Shown piece after piece: positions 53,411 to 61,206 of a stretch of DNA of 64,000 nt (position 1 is the first letter of the stretch; every line of letters begins with the position of its first letter). The DNA is taken from contig JANRIE010000010.1 of NCBI GenBank assembly GCA_033765285.1, positions 62,001 through 126,000 of the forward strand, in the 5' to 3' direction. Under the pieces are notes generated by a model. The model made no database searches and was not told where the DNA came from. It worked only from the letters and a program-made list of their open reading frames with translations. The stretch is from Filomicrobium sp033765285. Its GTDB lineage: Bacteria > Pseudomonadota > Alphaproteobacteria > Rhizobiales > Hyphomicrobiaceae. The position numbers and the translations under genes were made by a program.

Positions 53411-53487
53411 CCCTGATCCGGCGTGAGGCGGGTTTCGCGGGCGACGCGGCCTGCCCGCAACTATTTTCGCAGGGTGGGCCCGCCTGG

Positions 53488-53519
53488 TGTCGGCATCGGC
53501 TAATCTCGCGCGTCCTTGG
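53488..53519 (+). promoter_or_regulatory. ECF42-type promoter upstream of the first YCII gene
   Basis: TGTCGG, then 17 bases, then CGTCCTTGG. The identical arrangement, with identical spacing, occurs at 55209-55240 before the second DGPF/YCII gene. As I recall, the ECF42 group recognises a TGTCGA-like -35 and a CGTC-like -10, so both are likely targets of the sigma factor at 53929-55191. Confidence 0.7.
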
Positions 53520-53542
53520 ACGAAAGCGAGAGGAACCCCACC

Positions 53543-53932
53543 ATGCAATATGCCATCCTATGCTACCACGACGAGAAGGCCGTATGCGCCTGGAGCAAGG
53601 CCGAAGACGACGCGGTGATGCAAAAGCTCGCCGCCGTGCACGAGCGCATCGCGGAAGCAGGCAAGCTCGGACCGGTCGCCCGCCTCTTGCCGACAACCGC
53701 GGCCACGACGCTGCGCAAGGACCGCGAACCGCCGCTGGTGATCGACGGGCCATTCGCGGAGACCAAGGAACAGTTGCTCGGGTTCTATATCGTAGAGGCC
53801 GCCAGCCTGGACGAGGTCCTCGACATCGCGCGCGACCTGGCCAAGGCCAATCCGGGCGGTTCCTACGAGATCCGGCCGGTCGGATATTTCTCGGCGGGCC
53901 TTAAGTCCGGCGGTGGTGCTGTCGCGTCGTGA
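53543..53932 (+). CDS. YCII/DGPF-domain protein 1
   Basis: 129 residues from the ATG at 53543 (GAGAGGAA upstream). It has the DGPFAETKEQLLGFYIVEAASLDEVLDIA core of the DGPF/YCII family and ends in ALKSGG-like residues (SAGLKSGGGAVAS). DGPF proteins are small ferredoxin-like-fold proteins that are typically linked to ECF42 sigma factors; their biochemical role is not settled. The gene overlaps the sigma-factor gene by 4 bp (GTGA). Confidence 0.9.
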   Translation: MQYAILCYHDEKAVCAWSKAEDDAVMQKLAAVHERIAEAGKLGPVARLLPTTAATTLRKDREPPLVIDGPFAETKEQLLGFYIVEAASLDEVLDIARDLAKANPGGSYEIRPVGYFSAGLKSGGGAVAS

Positions 53933-55191
53933 CTGAGACACCCATCTTCGGTGCTCTGTTGTCGGCGGCCCGGCCCAAGGCCGTCGCAGCGCTGCTGCGC
54001 CACTTCCGCGACCTCGACCGTGCCGAGGAGGCGTTCCAGGAGGCCTGTCTCAGAGCGCTGAAGACCTGGCCGCGCAACGGGCCACCGCGCGATGTGGCGA
54101 GCTGGCTCGTCATGGTCGGGCGCAATGCGGGGATCGACCTCTTGCGACGGCAATCGCGCGAAGCGCCGATGCCGCCCGAGGAGCTCGTCTCGGACCTTTC
54201 CGACGTCGAGGCAGCGACGGCCGAGGCCCTCGACAACGCGGACTACCGCGATGACATCCTGCGGTTGCTGTTCATCTGCTGCCATCCGGAGCTTGCGGCG
54301 GCGCAACAGATCGCCCTGGCGCTGCGCGTGGTGTCGGGGCTGTCGGTGAAGGAGATTGCCCGGGCCTTCCTGGTCAGCGAGGCGGCGATGGAGCAGCGGA
54401 TCACGCGGGCGAAGGCGCGGGTCGGCCGGGCCGAGGTCGCGTTCGAGCCGCCGGGGCCGGTGGAGCGGGCCGAGCGCGTCGCCGCCGTCCGCGCGATGAT
54501 CTACCTCGTGTTCAACGAAGGCTATTCGACCGGGGTTGCGGTCGCCGGCGAAAAGGCGGCACTGGCCGAGGAGGCGATCCGGCTCGGACGGCTTCTGCTC
54601 GGGCTTTATCCGGCCGAGCCGGAAGTGATGGGGCTGCTCGCCCTCATGCTGTTGCAGCATTCGCGGGCGGCAGCGCGGTTCACAGCCGACGGTGGGGTCA
54701 TACTGCTTGCCGACCAGGACCGTGCGCTGTGGAACCGGACAGCCATCGCCGAGGGGCTCGCCCTGATCGACAAGGCGATGCGCCATCGCAGGCCCGGCAG
54801 CTATCAGGTGCAGGCGGCCATCGCGGGAACACACGCTCGGGCGGCGCGCGCGGAGGCAACCGACTGGGGACAGATTGCGGCGCTGTATGGTGCACTCGAA
54901 CGGCTGGAGCCGTCGCCGGTCGTCACGCTCAACCGGGCGGTCGCCGTCGGCAAAGTCGAGGGACCGGCGGCCGCGCTCTCCCTCATTGATCCGCTGGAGG
55001 CCAAACTCGCGGGCTATTTCTATTTCCATGGCGCGCGCGGTGCCTATCTCGCCGAGCTTGGCCGGGTGAGCGAGGCCAGGGAGGCGTTCAACCGGGCGAT
55101 CGCGCTCGCAACCACCCCGGCCGAGGCCCAGCACATTCGCTTGGAACTCGACCGGCTGGCCGCCGAGGCGGAAAAAAATCGACGCGCTTGA
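53929..55191 (+). CDS. ECF42-type RNA polymerase sigma factor with long C-terminal extension (DUF6596)
   Basis: 420 residues starting with GTG. Region 2 is FRDLDRAEEAFQEACLRALKTWPRNGPPRDVASWLVMVGRNAGIDLLRR. Region 4 is LALRVVSGLSVKEIARAFLVSEAAMEQRITRAKARV. The C-terminal 240 residues (YLVFNEGYSTGVAV..., LLGLYPAEPEVMGLLALMLLQHSRAAARF..., ALNRAVAVGKVEGPAAAL-type TPR-like repeats) are the extension that marks the ECF42 group and probably regulates it in place of an anti-sigma factor. DGPF genes flank it on both sides and share a TGTCGG-N17-CGTCC promoter. Confidence 0.93.
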   Translation: MTETPIFGALLSAARPKAVAALLRHFRDLDRAEEAFQEACLRALKTWPRNGPPRDVASWLVMVGRNAGIDLLRRQSREAPMPPEELVSDLSDVEAATAEALDNADYRDDILRLLFICCHPELAAAQQIALALRVVSGLSVKEIARAFLVSEAAMEQRITRAKARVGRAEVAFEPPGPVERAERVAAVRAMIYLVFNEGYSTGVAVAGEKAALAEEAIRLGRLLLGLYPAEPEVMGLLALMLLQHSRAAARFTADGGVILLADQDRALWNRTAIAEGLALIDKAMRHRRPGSYQVQAAIAGTHARAARAEATDWGQIAALYGALERLEPSPVVTLNRAVAVGKVEGPAAALSLIDPLEAKLAGYFYFHGARGAYLAELGRVSEAREAFNRAIALATTPAEAQHIRLELDRLAAEAEKNRRA

Positions 55192-55208
55192 AATAAATCG
55201 CGGCGTCC

Positions 55209-55240
55209 TGTCGGAACTGGAGGTCCAGCCCCGTCCTTGG
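55209..55240 (+). promoter_or_regulatory. ECF42-type promoter upstream of the second DGPF gene
   Basis: TGTCGG, 17 bases, CGTCCTTGG, matching the element at 53488-53519 exactly in both boxes and in spacing. It lies 57 bp before the ATG at 55297. Confidence 0.7.
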
Positions 55241-55296
55241 GGAGAAGCGGCTGGAAACCAGTCAAACCTTGAACTGCAGACAAAGGAAACCGACCC

Positions 55297-55737
55297 ATGA
55301 AAGTCATGGTCATCGTCAAGGCATCACAGGCCTCCGAAGCCGGCGAGATGCCGTCCACCGAGTTGCTCGCCGCCATGGGCAACTACAACGAGGAACTCGT
55401 GAAGGCCGGCATCATGATGGCCGGCGAGGGCCTGCATCCGACCTCGAAGGGTGTGCGCGTCGCCTTCAAGGGTAAAGACCGAACCGTCACCGACGGCCCG
55501 TTCGCGGAGACCAAGGAGCTGATCGCGGGCTACTGGCTGTGGGAGGTCGGCTCGATGCAGGAAGCGATCGACTGGATCAAGCGCTGTCCCAATCCGCACG
55601 AGGAGGACAGCGAGATCGAGATCCGCCCGGTTTTCAGCCTCGATGATTTCGGCGAGGCGATGACGCCAGAGCTGCGCGAGCAGGAAGAACGGCTGATGGC
55701 GCAGGCCCAACAGCGCAGCGGATCGACAGGTCGCTGA
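55297..55737 (+). CDS. YCII/DGPF-domain protein 2
   Basis: 146 residues. MKVMVIVKAS start, GVRVAFKGKDRTVTDGPFAETKELIAGYWLWEVGSMQEAIDWIKR core and EIRPVFSLDDFG after it are the standard DGPF protein. AAAGGAAA precedes the ATG. It is preceded by its own ECF42-like promoter and followed 36 bp later by the PhnB-like gene, so sigma-dependent transcription may run through the downstream genes to 58246. Confidence 0.92.
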   Translation: MKVMVIVKASQASEAGEMPSTELLAAMGNYNEELVKAGIMMAGEGLHPTSKGVRVAFKGKDRTVTDGPFAETKELIAGYWLWEVGSMQEAIDWIKRCPNPHEEDSEIEIRPVFSLDDFGEAMTPELREQEERLMAQAQQRSGSTGR

Positions 55738-55773
55738 GCGCAACGAACGGCAGTTGTTCAAGGAGCCATAAAG

Positions 55774-56262
55774 ATGACCGCAGCGCAGAAGATCACGCCC
55801 TGTCTCTGGTTCGACGGGCGAGCCGAAGAAGCCGCTCTGTTCTACACCTCGATCTTCCCGGACTCCCGCATCGACAGGGTGCACAAGGCGACCAGCGATT
55901 ACCCTGGCGGCAAAGAGGGTGGCGTGCTGTTCGTCGAGTTCACTCTTGCCGGGCAATCGTACCAGGGCCTCAACGGTGGTCCGCACACGGCCTTCAACGA
56001 CGCCGTCTCGCTATCGGTCAGTTGCACCGATCAGGCCGAGGTCGACCGCTACTGGGAGGCGCTGATTGCCGGCGGCGGCAAACCCGTCCAGTGCGGCTGG
56101 CTGCAAGACAAGTATGGCCTGCGCTGGCAGATCATCCCAGAGCCTTACCTGGAGCTGATGCGCAGCAGCCATCGCGATGGTGTGCAGCGAGCGATGGCCG
56201 CCATGATGACCATGGTCAAGCTCGATATCGCGGCGCTGCGACGGGCCTACGACGGCGCGTGA
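55774..56262 (+). CDS. VOC superfamily protein, PhnB-like (3-demethylubiquinone 3-methyltransferase-type fold)
   Basis: 162 residues. ITPCLWFDGRAEEAALFYTSIFPDSRID, QSYQGLNGGPHTAFNDAVSLSVSCTDQAEVDRYWEAL and CGWLQDKYGLRWQIIPEPYLEL are typical of the PhnB/3-dmu-9_3-mt family. Members bind a metal or small ligand but most have no proven activity. AAGGAG precedes the ATG. Such genes are very often found with DGPF and ECF42 genes. Confidence 0.9.
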   Translation: MTAAQKITPCLWFDGRAEEAALFYTSIFPDSRIDRVHKATSDYPGGKEGGVLFVEFTLAGQSYQGLNGGPHTAFNDAVSLSVSCTDQAEVDRYWEALIAGGGKPVQCGWLQDKYGLRWQIIPEPYLELMRSSHRDGVQRAMAAMMTMVKLDIAALRRAYDGA

Positions 56263-56302
56263 GACGACTGTTCAGACCTGACCTCGGCACGGAGCAAACC
56301 AC

Positions 56303-56866
56303 ATGTTCGATATCATCGTCTCGACCCTGATCGCGCTCATGGCTGGCGCGGCGGTGCTGTTCCTTTACGTCGTGCGTCGCCCAGACCGCCCCATCGTGCG
56401 CTCGGCGCTCATCGACGCGCCGCCAGAGCACATTTTTCACCACATCAACGATCTGCGGGCCTTCAACCGCTGGAACCCGTTCGACGAGCCATCGCCGAAT
56501 GGACCAGATGCTTATTCCGGTGCTGCCAGCGGTCCGGGCCAACGCTACGACTTCGACACAAAGTCGTCGGGCAGCGGACATATCGAGATTGCCCGATCCG
56601 ATCTGCCCCGTCGCGTGGAGATGCGGCTCGTCATGGTCAAGCCGCTCGCCTGTGACAACCGGGTGATGTTCACACTCGAGCCGGAGGGGCGGGGCACGCG
56701 CGTCACGTGGTCGATGACGGGCACGGCGGGCCCGTTCGCTAAGGTCATGGGGTTTCTCATGTGCGGCGAGCAAATGTGCTGCAACGCCTTCGACAAGGGG
56801 CTAGCCTCGCTCAAGGCGATCGTCGAGCGGCAGGCAGCACGAGATGCCCTCAGGGCGGTGGGCTGA
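56303..56866 (+). CDS. SRPBCC-family protein with N-terminal membrane helix
   Basis: 187 residues. A transmembrane helix (about 3-26) is followed by an SRPBCC/polyketide-cyclase-like domain: VRSALIDAPPEHIFHHINDLRAFNRWNPFDEPS, YDFDTKSSGSGHIEIAR and FTLEPEGRGTRVTWSMTGTAGPFAKVMGFLM. The fold holds a hydrophobic ligand. Part of the ECF42-linked gene series; probable small-molecule binding at the membrane. Confidence 0.88.
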   Translation: MFDIIVSTLIALMAGAAVLFLYVVRRPDRPIVRSALIDAPPEHIFHHINDLRAFNRWNPFDEPSPNGPDAYSGAASGPGQRYDFDTKSSGSGHIEIARSDLPRRVEMRLVMVKPLACDNRVMFTLEPEGRGTRVTWSMTGTAGPFAKVMGFLMCGEQMCCNAFDKGLASLKAIVERQAARDALRAVG

Positions 56867-56869
56867 CCC

Positions 56870-57139
56870 ATGCCGCGCGTCGCATTCACTCAGAACATTC
56901 AGCGGCACGTGGACTGCCCGGAAACGGTCGTGTCCGGGGCCACGGTGCGTGAGGTGCTCGACGCCCTGTTTGCGGCCAACCCGCGGGCGCGTGGCTACGT
57001 GCTCGACGACCAGGGCGGGCTGCGCCGGCATATGACCATCTTCCTCGGCGGCCGGCTGATCGTCGACCGCAGCGGCCTCAGCGATCCGGTCGGCGAGGAC
57101 GACACCCTCTACATTTTTCAGGCGCTCTCAGGAGGCTAG
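56870..57139 (+). CDS. MoaD/ThiS-like ubiquitin-fold protein ending in Gly-Gly
   Basis: 89 residues. The C-terminus FQALSGG and the pattern VRFTQN...VREVLDALFAANPRARGYVLDDQG...HMTIFLGGRLIVDRSGLSDPVGEDDTLYIF fit the beta-grasp MoaD/ThiS family, in which the terminal Gly-Gly is activated to a thiocarboxylate. No E1-like (MoeB/ThiF) gene is in the window. It starts 3 bases after the SRPBCC gene and its final codons overlap the AGGAGG of the BNR gene, so the three genes are tightly coupled. Confidence 0.88.
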   Translation: MPRVAFTQNIQRHVDCPETVVSGATVREVLDALFAANPRARGYVLDDQGGLRRHMTIFLGGRLIVDRSGLSDPVGEDDTLYIFQALSGG

Positions 57140-57142
57140 ACC

Positions 57143-58246
57143 ATGTCGGATACGATCCTCGTCTCGACCCGCAAGGGCCTGTTCACCGCCAAGCGCACAG
57201 GGACGGCCAAGTGGGAGATCGGGGCCGTCGATTTTCTGGGCGACAACGTGACGTTGACTATGTCCGATCCGCGGGACGGCCAGCGCTATGCGGCACTCGA
57301 TCACGGCCATTTCGGTGCCAAGTTGCATCGCAACGCGGGGCAAGGCTGGGAAGAGATCGCGCTGCCGGCCTACCCGCCCAAGCCCGAGGGGCTGGAGGAG
57401 AACGACATGTGGGGCCGGCCGCTGCCGTGGACGACAGTGCGCATCTGGGCCCTGGTCCCCGGCGGGGCGGACGAGCCGGGTGTGCTGTGGTGCGGCACGC
57501 TGCCCGGTGGCCTGTTCCGCTCGCAGGACCACGGCACGAGCTGGCAGATCGTCTCGTCGCTTTGGGAGCATCCCAAGCGCAAGATGTGGATGGGTGGCGG
57601 GGCGGATCTGCCGGGCATTCATTCGATCCTGGTCGACCCCAGGAACTCCAAGCGCGTGTTCATTGCGGTATCGACGGGGGGCATCTGGTTCACGGAGGAT
57701 GGCGGCGAGTCGTGGGGGCAGCGTGGCGAGGGCATGCGCGCCGATCATGTGCCGCCGGAACTGACCCACGATCCGATTGCCCAGGACGTGCACTGTCTGG
57801 TGCAGTGTCGGGCCGAGGCCGGTCGCATGTGGGTGCAGCACCACAATGGCATATTCGTCTCCTCCGACGAGGGGCGCACCTTCACCGAGATCACCGGGGT
57901 CGAGCCGTCGGTGTTCGGCTTTCCCGTCGTCGTGCATCCAGACGACCCGGACACTGCGTGGTTCGTGCCGGAGATCAAGGACGAGAAGCGCATTCCCGTC
58001 GATGGCAAGCTCTGCCTGACGCGCACGCGGGACGGGGGCAAGAGTTTCGAGGTGCTGTCGAAGGGCCTGCCGCAAGTGCATGCGTATGATGTCGTCTATC
58101 GGCACGCCCTCAAGATCGACCGAACCGGCAACCGGCTGGTGATGGGCTCGACGACCGGCGGGCTCTGGATCAGCGAGGATCAGGGCGACAGCTGGAGCGA
58201 GGTGACGCACACCCTGCCGCCGATCTATGCGGTCGAGTTCGCCTGA
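57143..58246 (+). CDS. BNR/sialidase-like beta-propeller protein
   Basis: 367 residues without a signal peptide. Several Asp-box/BNR repeats are visible: GLFRSQDHGTSWQIV, GIWFTEDGGESWGQR, GIFVSSDEGRTFTEI, LCLTRTRDGGKSFEV and GLWISEDQGDSWSEV, each S/T-x-D-x-G-x-x-W/F. This is a six- or seven-bladed propeller of the WD40/YVTN/BNR type. Catalytic residues of sialidases are not evident, so an enzyme function is doubtful. It is coupled to the MoaD-like gene, a pairing that occurs in other bacteria. The last 22 bp overlap the convergent methyltransferase. Confidence 0.88.
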   Translation: MSDTILVSTRKGLFTAKRTGTAKWEIGAVDFLGDNVTLTMSDPRDGQRYAALDHGHFGAKLHRNAGQGWEEIALPAYPPKPEGLEENDMWGRPLPWTTVRIWALVPGGADEPGVLWCGTLPGGLFRSQDHGTSWQIVSSLWEHPKRKMWMGGGADLPGIHSILVDPRNSKRVFIAVSTGGIWFTEDGGESWGQRGEGMRADHVPPELTHDPIAQDVHCLVQCRAEAGRMWVQHHNGIFVSSDEGRTFTEITGVEPSVFGFPVVVHPDDPDTAWFVPEIKDEKRIPVDGKLCLTRTRDGGKSFEVLSKGLPQVHAYDVVYRHALKIDRTGNRLVMGSTTGGLWISEDQGDSWSEVTHTLPPIYAVEFA

Positions 58247-58848
58247 AGGGGCTTGCGGACTGCTAGTCGGATGACGTCGGCGAGGCCCCTGTGGCGGGGG
58301 CCTTCCGACAGGCGCACGCGGCCGGTCAGAGCTTCCACGATGTCATGGTCCGGCAGTTCCGCGAGCGTCATGTCGAGGCGGTAGAGCAACTCGGACTTGC
58401 CGGGGCCGAGGGTTGACGGCTGCGGGGTGTCGGCGAAGCCTTCCAGCACCATCCAGCCGCCGGCTGCGAGTGCCGACCAGCCGGCAGCCAGCGCGGCGCG
58501 ACGGGTAGGCCAGGGGGCCTGCAAGTACATCAGAAACACCGCATCCCAGGTCCGCCCGGCCGGCGGCCGCCAGGTGTCGAGGTCGGCGGCGAACCGTTCG
58601 ACGGTCAGGCCGGCGAGAGCGTCGAGCGCCTGTCCGTTGGCGACGGCTACCGACGACAGGTCGACGGCTGTGACCCTGACCCCGAGTGCGGCGAGAAAGC
58701 GACTGTTGCGGCCGTCCCCGTCGGCGAGGCAGAGCGCCGTGCGCAGCCTGACATCCGAGCGGGCCATGATTTCACGCAGATATTCGTTGGGCTCGGAGCC
58801 GAACAGGCCAGCCGGGGCCTGTGCATACGTCGCGTCCCAATCGGGCAT
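58225..58848 (-). CDS. class I SAM-dependent methyltransferase (TehB-like)
   Basis: 207 residues. MPDWDATYAQAPAGLFGSEPNEYL, ALCLADGDGRNSRFLAALGVRVTAVDLSSVAVANGQAL (motif I and II), WDAVFLMYLQAPWPTRRAAL and GGWMVLEGFA follow the TehB/YeaB-like small methyltransferase pattern. The substrate is unknown; tellurite or small-molecule methylation is the usual guess. Its 3' end overlaps the convergent BNR gene. Confidence 0.9.
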   Translation of the reverse strand: MPDWDATYAQAPAGLFGSEPNEYLREIMARSDVRLRTALCLADGDGRNSRFLAALGVRVTAVDLSSVAVANGQALDALAGLTVERFAADLDTWRPPAGRTWDAVFLMYLQAPWPTRRAALAAGWSALAAGGWMVLEGFADTPQPSTLGPGKSELLYRLDMTLAELPDHDIVEALTGRVRLSEGPRHRGLADVIRLAVRKPLQANSTA

Positions 58849-59014
58849 CCGTGCCGGTCCCCTCTCAGCTCAGGCCCTGCTCCGGCCCTGCTCCGGTCTG
58901 TCGATCTGATCCGGGGCATCAGCGGACCGTATGCAAAATGACGGTTCGGCGCTTCGGGTACAGCCGGGCACCCGCAAAATGCCTTCGGATGCCGTCACGA
59001 TACTGCGGCTGCTC

Positions 59015-59041
59015 TTGACAAACCACTATCGAATGTCAAAT
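59015..59041 (+). promoter_or_regulatory. sigma-70-type promoter of the tetR-RND operon
   Basis: A perfect -35 TTGACA at 59015-59020 with a TCAAAT at 59036-59041 (15-bp spacer) as a possible -10. The palindrome at 59044-59057 directly downstream would cover the start site, a repressible arrangement. The -10 is weak. Confidence 0.5.
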
Positions 59042-59043
59042 AA

Positions 59044-59057
59044 AACGAACGTTCGTT
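59044..59057. promoter_or_regulatory. TetR operator AACGAACGTTCGTT
   Basis: Perfect 14-bp palindrome of the AACGAACGTTCGTT type widely bound by TetR/AcrR repressors. It sits immediately after the promoter of the tetR - adaptor - RND operon, about 170 bp before tetR. Confidence 0.75.
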
Positions 59058-59227
59058 CTTTTAACGTGACGAGAGTGTCTGCCGGCCGGCCACATACTTT
59101 GTCGGCGGGTCGTGCGGGCACTCAACGTACGGCAGCCACGTGACCTCGACCCCGTTAATGATTTCGCCCCCCCTGACCGTCCGGAGCGCGACGTGACCGC
59201 CCAAGCAACGACGATCGGAGCCAGACG

Positions 59228-59893
59228 ATGCCGCGGCTGAAGCCGGAAACGCAGCATGCGCGGCGCGAACAAATCCTCGATGCGGCCGAGCGCTGCATCG
59301 CGCGGTCTGGGTTTCACGGTGCAACGATGGCCGATATCTGTGCGGAGGCCAAACTCAGCCCGGGTGCGCTGTATGGTCATTTCGCATCGAAAGAGGCGCT
59401 GATCGCGGGGATCGCCGAGCGAGACCGCAATAAACTCGCGGGCGAATTCAAGGCACTGGCCGATGCGCCCGACTTGTTCCAGGCGTTGCAGAAGCTGGGC
59501 GAGCACTACACGATCGAGGAGCCGCGCTACAAGCGCGTGCTGTGCGTCGAGATCGGCGCGGAGGCGACGCGCAACGCCGAGGTGGGCGCGATCTTCCGGT
59601 CGGTCGACAGCTTTGTGCTCAAAAGCTTCGAGGACTTGTTCGCGCGCGCGGCTGAAACGGGCCGCATCAGCCCGCGCTACGATCCCGCGACACTCGCCCT
59701 GCTCGTCAACATTATCGGCGAGGGTCTGTTCTGGCGGCGGGCCATTGATCCTGAATTCGACCCCAACAGCGTGATGCCTGCGGTGATGTCCGTCATCGAG
59801 CATCTGCTGAATGCTGTTCCGCAGGAAGTCGCGCGGCCGAGCTGCGCAGACGAGGCTGCCGCCTCGCCAGGCGATAAGGATACCAACCCATGA
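59228..59893 (+). CDS. TetR/AcrR-family transcriptional repressor of the efflux operon
   Basis: 221 residues. N-terminal DNA-binding domain: RREQILDAAERCIARSGFHGATMADICAEAKLSPGALYGHFASKEALIAGIAE with the helix-turn-helix at about 32-52. The C-terminal ligand domain is all-helical. The gene overlaps the adaptor gene by 4 bp and is preceded by its likely operator. It probably senses a substrate of the pump. Confidence 0.94.
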   Translation: MPRLKPETQHARREQILDAAERCIARSGFHGATMADICAEAKLSPGALYGHFASKEALIAGIAERDRNKLAGEFKALADAPDLFQALQKLGEHYTIEEPRYKRVLCVEIGAEATRNAEVGAIFRSVDSFVLKSFEDLFARAAETGRISPRYDPATLALLVNIIGEGLFWRRAIDPEFDPNSVMPAVMSVIEHLLNAVPQEVARPSCADEAAASPGDKDTNP

Positions 59894-61206
59894 CGAGCGT
59901 GCTCCGCTGGACCAGTCTGCTGATCGTTCTCGCGGCGGCGCTTGCCGGTGCGCTGCATGTGACCGGCGTCCTCGACTTGCAGGCAGGTGTGGCAAAGATC
60001 GTCGCCGGTGGGCGCGATCCGGCAGCGGACGCCACGCCGCAAGACGCGCAGGACGAGACTCGATTTGCCGCGCCTTCGCCATCCGGGCCGCCACAGGAAA
60101 CGGAGCTGCCGGGCGGGCCGGCGCTGCCAGCGGTCACGGTGGCCCTGGTGCGCGCGATGGATTTCCGCGAGACGGTGATGGTCACCGGTTCGATCGCCCC
60201 GCGCGAGGAAGTTCTCGTTGCGCCCGAAGTCGAGGGTCTGCGCGTCGTCGCACTGCTGGCCGAAGAGGGCGACATGGTCAAAAAGGGACAGGTGCTTGCC
60301 CGGCTGGAAACCGAAACGCTGAAGTCGGAGCTCGACCAGAACACGGCTGCCATCGCACGGTCTGCCGCTGCGATCCAGCAGGCCCGGAGCCAGATCGCCG
60401 AGGCGGAAGCGCGTCTCGCCGAGGCGACGGCTCAGCTCGAGCGCGCCGCGCCACTCACGCAAAAAGGCTACGTGTCCGAAAGCGTCTACGATACCCGTCA
60501 GGCGTCCAAGCGGACCGCGGAGGCGCAACTGGCCTCGGCGCGCAGCGGCGTCGCGCTCGCGGAGGCCGACGTCCTCCAACTCGAAGCCCAGCGCCGCAAC
60601 CTGGAGTGGCGGCTGTCGCGGACCGAGCTGGTCTCGCCCGTCAGCGGGTTCATCGCGCGGCGCAAGGCGCTTGTCGGCGACGTCGCGATGTCGGCCAGAG
60701 ATCCGCTGTTTCGGATCGTGGAAAACGCCGAGATCGAGCTGGAGGCCAGCGTGCCGGAGTCCAAGCTCACGTGGCTGGCTCAGGGGCAAGCCGCGATGGT
60801 CGTGGTGGCCGGCGAAGCCGCGCGAGAGGCCACTGTCCGCCTCGTATCGCCGGAAGTGGACAAGGCGACCCGGCAAGGGCGCGTGCGCCTGCTCATCGGC
60901 AACGGCGCTGGCCTCAAGGTCGGCGCGTTCGGCCGGGCCGAGATCACCAGCGGTCGCTCGCACGGCAACGGTGTCCCATCGGCCGCCCTTCTTTACGTGG
61001 GTGGCAAAACGCGCGTGCAACTCGTCAGAGACGGCGTGGTCAGAACGGTGGATGTCGAGACGGGACTTGTCGCGGCCGGAATGACAGAAATCACCAGCGG
61101 GCTGTCGCCGGGTGACGTCGTGATCGCGCGGGCCGGCACGTTCCTGCGCGAAGGCGACAGGGTGCGGCCGATCCTGCCTGCCACCGATGTCAGCGAGGTG
61201 CGCTGA
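59890..61206 (+). CDS. RND efflux periplasmic adaptor (membrane fusion protein)
   Basis: 438 residues. An N-terminal membrane anchor (about 5-24), Pro-rich segment, then the lipoyl-like VTGSIAPREEVLVAPEVEGLRVVALLAEEGDMVKKGQVLARLETETL. A helical hairpin follows (LDQNTAAIARSAAAIQQARSQIAEAEARLAEATAQLERAAPLTQKGYVSES...), then the second half lipoyl-like FIARRKALVGDVAMSARDPLFRIVENAEIELEASVPES and the beta-barrel and membrane-proximal domains. It overlaps the pump gene by one base (TGATG). Confidence 0.93.
   Translation: MTSVLRWTSLLIVLAAALAGALHVTGVLDLQAGVAKIVAGGRDPAADATPQDAQDETRFAAPSPSGPPQETELPGGPALPAVTVALVRAMDFRETVMVTGSIAPREEVLVAPEVEGLRVVALLAEEGDMVKKGQVLARLETETLKSELDQNTAAIARSAAAIQQARSQIAEAEARLAEATAQLERAAPLTQKGYVSESVYDTRQASKRTAEAQLASARSGVALAEADVLQLEAQRRNLEWRLSRTELVSPVSGFIARRKALVGDVAMSARDPLFRIVENAEIELEASVPESKLTWLAQGQAAMVVVAGEAAREATVRLVSPEVDKATRQGRVRLLIGNGAGLKVGAFGRAEITSGRSHGNGVPSAALLYVGGKTRVQLVRDGVVRTVDVETGLVAAGMTEITSGLSPGDVVIARAGTFLREGDRVRPILPATDVSEVR

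Larger units (their letters stand above)
58849..59227. other. divergent intergenic region with tetR operon promoter
   Basis: 379 bp between the methyltransferase and tetR. It contains the TTGACA/TCAAAT promoter and the AACGAACGTTCGTT palindrome listed separately, leaving a leader of about 170 bases before the tetR ATG. No other gene or hairpin was seen. Confidence 0.5.
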
